From positions 3,351,676 through 3,415,675 of the forward strand of contig NZ_CP121017.1 in the NCBI RefSeq assembly GCF_041468085.1: a stretch of DNA of 64,000 nucleotides. Reading direction: 5' to 3'. Under the pieces are notes generated by a model that saw only the letters and a list, made by a program, of their open reading frames with translations, was not told where the DNA came from and did not search any database. A program made the translations under genes and the position numbers. The stretch comes from Tistrella mobilis (GTDB taxonomy: Bacteria > Pseudomonadota > Alphaproteobacteria > Tistrellales > Tistrellaceae). Each line of letters starts with the position of its first letter. Position 1 is the first letter of the stretch. Positions 16,700-23,205 of the stretch are shown piece after piece.

Positions 16700-18540
16700 C
16701 ACGAACGCGCGTGGGGCTTCACCGCCCGTGCCTCGCCACAGAAAACCGGCGACGGCCCGGCGGCGTGATCCGGGAACAGATACAATCCGCCGAGACCGGT
16801 CGTCACCGGCACCGGCCCTGCCTCGTGGACATAGGCCCGCGTCCAGCGCCGTGTCGAGACCATCCCGGTGAGATCGGCCGTGCTCACTCCCTCGAACCCC
16901 GCCTGGCGGAGGGCTGCGGCGGTCTGCGAGAGGGTGCGTGTCCGATCCGCATTCACCCGGTCGAAGCGGTCGACGAACGCCCGCCCCCCGGCATCGAGCG
17001 TCTCCGCCGGCCGGGTGAAACAATCGCTGATATAGAGAATGCCGCCCGGGCGCAAGATCCGATGCATGGCGCGAAACAGGGCGGCGGGGTCGTCGGTGTG
17101 GTTCGAGCTTTCGAAGAAGACGACGGCATCGAAGAAGCCATCCGGCCAGGGGGGATGGTGATAATCCCCCGCCACCAGCCGGACCCGGTCGGACAGGCCG
17201 GCCCGCATGACGAGCCGCCGGCCAAGGGCTGCCTGATCGGGCATCAGGGTCAGCCCCCACACCTCTGCGCCGATGTCGCGGGCAAGATCCATTGCCGGCC
17301 CCCCGACGCCGCAGCCGGCATCCAGAACCCGCATCCCGGGTACCAGCCCGGCCCTCTGCGCCCAGGCGAGGTTCGATCGCCTGACATCCCCGTCGCTTCC
17401 CAGCTGATAGGCCCGGAATGTGGTGCCGAGGTGATGCAGATAGGCTGTCGTCATCTGCCGGAAATAGCGACGGGTCCTTTCCAGGATCGGCAGCCCGTCC
17501 GGCGTCTCCCAGTCGGAAGAGACCCGGGGCGGCAACCCTTCGCGCCCGTGCCCGAACCAGAGATATGCTTTGGCCGCCATCTGCCCCCCGGCATCGCGCG
17601 TGACCTTGATGTGGCTTATCCCCAGAGTGAGAACGCTCTGGCCGGCATCGGGCGCCAGCAGATCGGCACGGATCAACTCGGCAGGCCAGGGGATGTCGTC
17701 AGGCGAAAGGCGGCAGGGCCAGGCTTCCGCGGCGCTGCGCCGTTCCACATCGGCAAGCCCCAGAACGGTCGTCAGCGCCAGGGGGGGATGCGGCGGACGG
17801 GGGCCCGCGGCGCATTCAAAGCCGATCGCCGGCAGCACCCCCCGCTCCGGATCCAGATCCACGGTGAGGGTCATCCGGTCGGAGACGGCAAGAAGGGCGC
17901 GACCGAGCATTGCCGCCTCGGTCAGATCACCTGGCCAGCCGATCACCTCCAGGGTCGGGACAATCATGTCCGCCTGAAGCCGTTTGATGTTGAGCCGCAT
18001 GCCGCCGCCGGGACGGCCGAGCATCAGGCCCAGATGCGACGGAAAGGCACCGGGGACGGCCGCTCTCAAGGCCGTGACAAGCCGCATCAGACGGTCCGGT
18101 TGCCGTCCCGTCAACCGCGCCGCCACATCCCCCATCGCCGATGCCGGATCCTCGTCGGGCCTGGTCGGTGGAAAGCCCAGGAAGACCGAGGGCAGGAAGC
18201 CCCCCGGCACCGGATCGAACTCCAGCCAGATTTCGACAAGGGGCGTTGTGGTCCGCCAGTCGGCCAGCAGCCCGTCCAGGCGATCCGGCGTCGCCCCCGG
18301 GGGCGCCAGCTGGTGGAGAGCGGCCCGCAATGCCGGCTCCAGACGGGCTGCGAGACGATCCTCTCGCAGCAGGCAGAGTTGAAGATCCACCTGGCGCGAG
18401 GCGCCGGAAAGCCGGCATTCAAATCCGCCCGTCAGAATGGGCGGCAGGGCGCGCATCAACGCCCCGAGCCCGCCGACATCGCCGAGTACGGGAGAGATCC
18501 GGTGTGCGAGGGCGGGCAGGACGTCGATCGGCGGTGTCAT
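16699..18540 (-). CDS. Two-domain protein: unrecognised N-terminal domain plus SAM methyltransferase
   Basis: 613 aa. The C-terminal third is a class I SAM methyltransferase: motif I VLDAGCGVGGPAMDLA starts at residue 405, then EVWGLTLMPDQA, DAVVFFESSNHTDDP and RILRPGGILYISDCF. Its wording is close to small-molecule and sterol-type C/O-methylases. The first 370 residues belong to no family I can name. They show alternating strands and helices and a conserved-looking end (GISHIKVTRD, KAYLWFGH). An ABBA-type prenyltransferase fold is only a guess. It overlaps both neighbours by 1-4 bp, so it belongs to the RiPP operon. Confidence 0.8.
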   Translation of the reverse strand: MTPPIDVLPALAHRISPVLGDVGGLGALMRALPPILTGGFECRLSGASRQVDLQLCLLREDRLAARLEPALRAALHQLAPPGATPDRLDGLLADWRTTTPLVEIWLEFDPVPGGFLPSVFLGFPPTRPDEDPASAMGDVAARLTGRQPDRLMRLVTALRAAVPGAFPSHLGLMLGRPGGGMRLNIKRLQADMIVPTLEVIGWPGDLTEAAMLGRALLAVSDRMTLTVDLDPERGVLPAIGFECAAGPRPPHPPLALTTVLGLADVERRSAAEAWPCRLSPDDIPWPAELIRADLLAPDAGQSVLTLGISHIKVTRDAGGQMAAKAYLWFGHGREGLPPRVSSDWETPDGLPILERTRRYFRQMTTAYLHHLGTTFRAYQLGSDGDVRRSNLAWAQRAGLVPGMRVLDAGCGVGGPAMDLARDIGAEVWGLTLMPDQAALGRRLVMRAGLSDRVRLVAGDYHHPPWPDGFFDAVVFFESSNHTDDPAALFRAMHRILRPGGILYISDCFTRPAETLDAGGRAFVDRFDRVNADRTRTLSQTAAALRQAGFEGVSTADLTGMVSTRRWTRAYVHEAGPVPVTTGLGGLYLFPDHAAGPSPVFCGEARAVKPHARS

Positions 18541-19547
18541 GACGGCAAGGGACCACGAGCGAGATCACGGGTCGCCCCCAGCGCATCCCATCGATCCGGA
18601 CGTTCGAGGTACAGCACCGGCACCTCGCGCAGAATGCGGGCCAGACGACGAAACAGCGCGGCCCGTTCCCACGGACGTGGCGGCAGAAAGGCCGGGTGAA
18701 GCATCGCCTCCAGAGCCGGCAGCGCGGCCACCGGCGGAACGCGCCGCAAAGCCGGCGATCCGCTGCCGGTTCGCGGCCCGAGCAGCAGGATCCGCCCTAC
18801 CGGCAGGCTCCCTGCCCCGTCATAGACCGGGAATTCCGGAGAAACCACCCGCCGCTTGGGCGCAATCGACCAGACCCGGGGCAGCGAGACGGGGTCGAGG
18901 CCGAACTTGGCGAGCGTGTCGGGCAGCAGCCGCGGCCCGTCCTGACCGCGATGCACGCAAAACCCGCCCGGAGTTTCGTCGAGGATTGCCTGATCATCCG
19001 CAAGCACCGGACAACCATCTCGCGCAAACGCAGCCAGAAGGGTGGACTTGCCGGCACCGCTCGGCCCCGACATCAGGATCGCCTCGCCGCCGGACACCAC
19101 CGCGGCGGCATGCAGAGGCAATCGCCCCAGCCGACGCGCGACCAGGGCGAGCACCGGCCCGAGAAACAGGGAGGCGAGATCCTGCGGCAGCGTCCCGTCA
19201 TCAGGCTCCGCGATCCGTCCCGCCCAGAACAGCGTCACCGACGCCCCGTCCGGAGAGATCAGGCATTCCGCAGGCATCTCGTGACCGAAGCGGATCAACC
19301 AGGGACCGTCGGGGCCATCCTGGTCCGTCTCATAGACCACGACCCCGCGATCCTTCACGTCGTCATATGATGACGGTCGCGATACCGGACGCCAGTGCCG
19401 GGCGGTGCGCGACGGGAAGCCCTGGGGCGGAACCGCAGCGACACATTCAAGGGAGGTATGGGCGACCTCCGCGGCTCCGCCGTCGAGCCAGGGGAAGCTT
19501 CGCGTCGACGCCACCCCGATCCCCTGTATCCGTGTCAGGACCGTCAC
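18537..19547 (-). CDS. HPr-kinase-like (HprK) peptide kinase of the lasso cluster
   Basis: 336 aa, starting at a GTG that overlaps the B1 stop (GTGA). It has a P-loop GPSGAGKST at 161-169, preceded by LPLHAAAVVSGGEAILM, and the downstream acidic VLADDQAIL. This is the arrangement of HprK-related kinases found in paeninodin-type lasso clusters (PadeK, ThcoK), which phosphorylate the side chain of the C-terminal Ser. The precursor encoded two genes upstream ends in Ser, which agrees. HPr itself and PTS genes are absent here, so a carbon-regulation role is unlikely. Confidence 0.85.
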   Translation of the reverse strand: MTVLTRIQGIGVASTRSFPWLDGGAAEVAHTSLECVAAVPPQGFPSRTARHWRPVSRPSSYDDVKDRGVVVYETDQDGPDGPWLIRFGHEMPAECLISPDGASVTLFWAGRIAEPDDGTLPQDLASLFLGPVLALVARRLGRLPLHAAAVVSGGEAILMSGPSGAGKSTLLAAFARDGCPVLADDQAILDETPGGFCVHRGQDGPRLLPDTLAKFGLDPVSLPRVWSIAPKRRVVSPEFPVYDGAGSLPVGRILLLGPRTGSGSPALRRVPPVAALPALEAMLHPAFLPPRPWERAALFRRLARILREVPVLYLERPDRWDALGATRDLARGPLPS

Positions 19548-19816
19548 GCCCCGGTAACCGTCAGCACGCCGGCGGCGGCGAGTTCGTCAACGAGCTCCGC
19601 GATATCGTTTCGAAGCGTCTCCTCGCCGACCTCGTATTCCCCGAGGAGAACCGCCACGGCCCGGTTCAGATCACCATCTTCCTGGCACAGCTGCCACAGG
19701 CGCGCGCCCACGCCGTCGAGGGCGAGATATTCCCCCGATCGCACATCAAAAATGACGACCGTCTCGCCGATGATCTGGCAGAGTACATCGTCTGGTATGA
19801 CAACCCGTTTCCCCAT
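19544..19816 (-). CDS. PqqD-like RiPP recognition element (lasso B1)
   Basis: 90-aa PqqD/RRE-fold protein. VVIPDDVLCQIIGETVVIFD, SGEYLALDGVGARLWQL and LRNDIAELVDELAAAGVL match the three beta strands and helices. It binds the leader peptide and presents it to the processing enzymes. I place the start at ATG 19816 because the longer frame from 19921 would run through the precursor gene. GAGAAG stands a few bases before it. In most proteobacterial clusters of this class the next partner is the B2 peptidase. Here the following gene is the kinase. Confidence 0.88.
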   Translation of the reverse strand: MGKRVVIPDDVLCQIIGETVVIFDVRSGEYLALDGVGARLWQLCQEDGDLNRAVAVLLGEYEVGEETLRNDIAELVDELAAAGVLTVTGA

Positions 19817-19871
19817 CCGAGCTTCTCGATTAAGTCCCCGCGGCTCGTACGGAACCACGGGGAGATGCGCA

Positions 19872-20021
19872 TCAGGAGTCGTAAGCCGATCCGCTGAAGT
19901 CGCCGTCCCAGGTGGGGCCATTGGCGGGAGCGGACCGGGTCAGGTCGGAAACCGGCGCAAGCCGCTGGAGGACCGGCTTGCGATAGGTCTTTCTGGGGGA
20001 GATGGCAGTCACGTTCGACAT
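19872..20021 (-). CDS. Lasso-type RiPP precursor peptide
   Basis: 49 aa, starting 8 bp after the cyclase stop, with AGGAAGG immediately ahead of the ATG. The leader carries the Tyr-x-x-Pro-x-Leu-x-x-Leu pattern (YRKPVLQRLAP, residues 13-23), then VSDLT with Thr28, the kind of leader bound by B1 proteins. The C-terminal part is SAPANGPTWDGDFSGSAYDS. If Ala31 is residue 1, Asp39 is residue 9 and gives a standard 9-residue ring, as in paeninodin. If the usual Thr at -2 rule holds, residue 1 is Ser30 and the ring would need ten residues. It ends Tyr-Asp-Ser, the same three residues as paeninodin, fitting the adjacent kinase. Confidence 0.82.
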   Translation of the reverse strand: MSNVTAISPRKTYRKPVLQRLAPVSDLTRSAPANGPTWDGDFSGSAYDS

Positions 20022-20029
20022 CCTTCCTG

Positions 20030-21898
20030 TCAGTGGAGCTGTGGTATTCCCCGGCTCTGATCCGGTCTTTCCTGATCACCCGACCAGGGCTCCCGGATCG
20101 TCACGGGTCGGTGGAGCCGGTCGCGCCATTTCAGCCAGTAGGCCAGCTGCCACACGCGGCGGAACCGGGCAAAGCTGTAAAACGTCCATCGCTGCTGATC
20201 GTGCAGGTCACGGCGAAGAGCTGCGACATCGACGAACCCGCCAAGATCCGGTACATCGAGCAGCGCCTCCATCCAGCCCTGCAGGCCCCGTCGCCTGACG
20301 GCGATCGATCCCGGATCACCCCCGAGCGGGGTCTTGCGCCGGCGCAGGATCTCTGTCGGCAGCTGCCCCGCCAGTGCAACCCGCAGCAACATCTTTCCCG
20401 GATGCCACGGGCGTGCAGGTACCCTGGAAACGGCATCGATCACCCGCCTGTCAAAAAACGGATGCCGCACCCGCAACGGCAGGCCGGTCACGTCGGGATC
20501 TGCATGCTGGAAAATTTCCGGCCAGAGCGGCGCACGGGCCATGCCTGCCCGGCCACTGCTGTCGCCGTCGTCATACCAGCTGGCCAGCCGGTCGCTGACC
20601 CCGCCGGGTTCGACAAGCCAGCCCGGTGCCTCCAGCCGTGCCGGTGGCGTCTTCGGAGCCTGGCGCGGGAAGGGCCGAAGCGCAGGCCGCAGACCGGAAA
20701 TCCGCCAGCAGTGAAACGCATGCAGCGGAAAGGCGACCAGCGCTGCAAACGGCATGACGAAAGCCGTGTGGTGGTCGTCTGAAAACAGCGGATCTCCGCC
20801 ATAGCCGCAGAAGAAGACCCGGGAGTGCCTCGCGGCCCGAATGTAGATATGCCTGTCGGCGACTTGCCGCATGGCCTCACCAGGCTCCGGCGGCAACATG
20901 TCCGGTGGGTCGACGGGCGCGGTGAGCGGCAGATGATCCGTCGCAAGCACCTCGATGGGAATTTTCAGACGGGCGGCGACCTGACGCGCCAGCTGCCCCT
21001 CCTGATCAGGCAACAGTTCACGGAGTTCGGCCGTATAAGCCCTGAGCCCTTCCGTCCCCGTGACGGAAGCCAGTCGGGCAGCAATGCTTGTCGAGTCCAG
21101 CCCCCCGCTCAGAGACAGACCGGCTTGCGGCCAGCGTCGCCGGTCAGCGACCGCCTGGTCGAATGCCTGGCGGAAGGCATCCATCTGACGGCGTGGCGAG
21201 AACCGCACGCAGGGGCGCCCGTCGGGCTCGGGCTGCCAGTATCGCCGCAGAACGGTTCTGCCTGCCTCGCAGACCAACAGATGTCCGGGCGGGATCCTGT
21301 TGACGGATCGGTAGATCGTCGCGTCCGGGCGGCTGCGGGCCGGCAGGACAAGGAAATCCATCACCGCGGTGCGATCGAGCTGCCGATCGGCGCCAGGATG
21401 CGTGAGCATGCAGGAGAGGCTGTTGGAGACGAGCAGCGTATCGCCGATGGTTGCCGTGTAGAGCTGGGCGACACCATAGTGATCGCGTGCCGCAACAAGA
21501 CGTCGACGCGCCCCATCCCACAGGATGACGGCGAAGTCTCCGAAGATCCGGTCGAGGGCCGCCAGATCCCAGCAGGCAAAGGCCCGCAGCACCAGCGCCT
21601 CATCGCTCATTCCGGCATCGACCTGCATGCCGGCCGCGGTCAGAGCGTCAATCAGATCAGACCGGCCGTCCAGCCGGACATCGCCGGCAAGAATGAGAAC
21701 CCCCGACTGCTCCAGCCCGTCACCGGCAGCCGCTTCCTGCACGGATCTCAGAGACGCCCGCCCCAGCGCGACAGACCGATCAACGATCACCCTGTCCCCA
21801 TCCGGGGCACGGTAGCTCGTCGTCGCGAGCATCGCCCGGGCGAGCCGATGCGGCGCGGGCGCAGCATCAGGTGCCAGAAGAGCGAGAACGACGCTCAC
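20030..21898 (-). CDS. Lasso peptide cyclase (asparagine-synthetase homologue, C protein)
   Basis: 622 aa, GTG start. The N-terminal amidotransferase-like domain lacks Cys-2 (Met-Ser-Val-Val). The synthetase domain has SGGLDS at 264-269 and CGYGGDPLFSDDHHTAF. It should adenylate an Asp/Glu side chain of the core and close the macrolactam on the N-terminal amine. It is the first gene of the compact run cyclase, precursor, B1, kinase, methyltransferase, P450, Nif11. The order C-A-B1-K differs from the common A-first layout. No strong ribosome site is visible at the GTG, so expression of this gene may be low. Confidence 0.87.
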   Translation of the reverse strand: MSVVLALLAPDAAPAPHRLARAMLATTSYRAPDGDRVIVDRSVALGRASLRSVQEAAAGDGLEQSGVLILAGDVRLDGRSDLIDALTAAGMQVDAGMSDEALVLRAFACWDLAALDRIFGDFAVILWDGARRRLVAARDHYGVAQLYTATIGDTLLVSNSLSCMLTHPGADRQLDRTAVMDFLVLPARSRPDATIYRSVNRIPPGHLLVCEAGRTVLRRYWQPEPDGRPCVRFSPRRQMDAFRQAFDQAVADRRRWPQAGLSLSGGLDSTSIAARLASVTGTEGLRAYTAELRELLPDQEGQLARQVAARLKIPIEVLATDHLPLTAPVDPPDMLPPEPGEAMRQVADRHIYIRAARHSRVFFCGYGGDPLFSDDHHTAFVMPFAALVAFPLHAFHCWRISGLRPALRPFPRQAPKTPPARLEAPGWLVEPGGVSDRLASWYDDGDSSGRAGMARAPLWPEIFQHADPDVTGLPLRVRHPFFDRRVIDAVSRVPARPWHPGKMLLRVALAGQLPTEILRRRKTPLGGDPGSIAVRRRGLQGWMEALLDVPDLGGFVDVAALRRDLHDQQRWTFYSFARFRRVWQLAYWLKWRDRLHRPVTIREPWSGDQERPDQSRGIPQLH

Positions 21899-22207
21899 GA
21901 AGCGACGGCGAAGGAATTTCTTCCATCCCCCCTCGGCAACCAGCTGCCGTCCTGGCTCCCGATCTCTCGATCACGATCCATTTCTGCGTCACCATGTCCG
22001 CTGCCCCATCAGCGATCATGCAGAAAGAGACAATATTCAGTCAATTCCATTCAAATTTCAGGCATCCGAAATCCCCATCCAATATCGTCATCGGAGCATT
22101 ACCTCGAAGATAAACTACATCAAATTGAAAATCAGAAAGACAGCTGATCTATCATCAACCATAAATGTGTACATCGTCCTCAGAAATAATATATGAGTGC
22201 CCTGGAC
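21899..22207 (-). promoter_or_regulatory. AT-rich leader region of the lasso operon, no supported gene
   Basis: 309 bp between the 2OG oxygenase and the cyclase. From about 22020 to 22200 base composition falls far below the surroundings, with A/T-rich tracts such as AATATATGAG and ATAAATGTG. I read this as the promoter zone of the operon. Tiny minus-strand frames of 15-49 codons exist, but none resembles a leader peptide. No clear -35/-10 pair stands out. Confidence 0.45.
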
Positions 22208-22822
22208 TCAGCTCCACTCCGGCGTGCGCAGAAAGAAGCAGGTCAGATTGTACTTCACCCCGCGCACCGGCGGAGCGCCGCGGTGGAGATGGGTCCAGAA
22301 GGGCGGGAACAGGACAAGCAGGCCCCTGGTCGGCTTGATCGCGACCTGCTGATACGGGAATTCGGTGTGCCCGCCCTCTTCCACCGTGCGCAGATAGCAG
22401 AGCGCCGAAACGAAGCGGTCATAGGTATCGCGTGGGCCGGCATCGATATGCCAGCCGAAGCCCTGGCCGGGTTCGATCTTCTCGATGATCGGGACGCTCA
22501 TCCGATGATTGGCCGGGGCGGTCATCCGCAGCACGGACTGGTACTTCTCCGCATAGCTGCCGAGCGCCTTGTAGAGCGCCGCCTCCACCGGCGCCATCAG
22601 GTCGTCCCAATGCGGCCCTTCCATCGAGGACATCACGCCGCTGCGATTGGCGCTCTGGCCGGCCGCCGTACGGCTGGCAAAGCGACCCTCATCCTGTTCG
22701 AAACGCGCAATCAGCTGATCGCAGAGGGTATCCGGAAGAGCATGGGGAAAGGCATCGACGAAGGCCGGTTGGGGCGGCGGCGCCGGCCGGCTGCGTGGCG
22801 GGCGGTGGGTAGCGGGCATCAT
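22208..22822 (-). CDS. 2-oxoglutarate/Fe(II)-dependent oxygenase (prolyl-4-hydroxylase-like)
   Basis: 204 aa. The iron triad is His125-x-Asp127 in GWHIDAGPR and His178 or His180 in FWTHLHRGAP. Lys190 is placed to bind 2-oxoglutarate, and CYLRTVEEGGHTEFP fits the family. I chose ATG 22822 because GGAGGG lies 8 bp upstream. The N-terminal 20 residues are Pro/Arg-rich. It lies upstream of the cyclase on the same strand, 309 bp away. It may hydroxylate the RiPP (its core has two Pro and three Asp), or it may be an unrelated neighbour. Confidence 0.85.
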   Translation of the reverse strand: MMPATHRPPRSRPAPPPQPAFVDAFPHALPDTLCDQLIARFEQDEGRFASRTAAGQSANRSGVMSSMEGPHWDDLMAPVEAALYKALGSYAEKYQSVLRMTAPANHRMSVPIIEKIEPGQGFGWHIDAGPRDTYDRFVSALCYLRTVEEGGHTEFPYQQVAIKPTRGLLVLFPPFWTHLHRGAPPVRGVKYNLTCFFLRTPEWS

Positions 22823-23205
22823 TGGCACATCCCTCCACAGTCACCGGATGCTGCAGGAAGGTGGCGTGAACGGCACACGCCCACCTTCCTGCCGACACCC
22901 GGGGAACATGACAGTCGTCACAAATATATCCTTTTGAAGAGCAACCCCTTCTCTCGGACTCATGACTCAGAGTCCCGCTCTCTGTCTGAGATTTTCATCA
23001 CACCTTGAGTCTCTTTGCCGGATTTTCTGCCATGCAGGCAAAAATGTACATCGATCACACTTCATACATCCCAATCGCGGAAATAGGAGCCGCATGCCAT
23101 TCCGACCGAAGCACAAATCTGACCAAAAATTGAATATTTGAATCGATGATAAACTTATTGGGGAATATCCTGGTCGGTGCGAACGACATAACAGGACGAG
23201 CCGCC
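22823..23205. promoter_or_regulatory. Divergent, AT-rich intergenic region
   Basis: 383 bp between the 2OG oxygenase (minus) and the secreted haem-motif protein (plus). Composition is much lower in GC than the flanks (for example CAAAAATTGAATATTTGAA near 23122). It must hold promoters for both genes. An imperfect inverted repeat around 22973-23000 (CTCAGAG with CTGTCTGAG) could be an operator. I see no RNA gene or ORF here. Confidence 0.4.

Noticed and set aside
16561-18699. 712-codon plus-strand frame across the methyltransferase/P450 region
   Set aside because: Low-complexity Arg/Pro/Gly/Gln translation without any domain. The minus strand encodes coupled genes with clear motifs.
18537-19547. 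HPr kinase/phosphorylase of the PTS system
   Set aside because: No HPr or PTS genes are nearby, and the gene is translationally coupled to B1 and the methyltransferase of the RiPP operon.
21899-22207. Additional precursor peptides upstream of the cyclase
   Set aside because: Frames of 15-49 codons exist, but none has a YxxPxLxxL leader. One overlaps the cyclase start out of frame.
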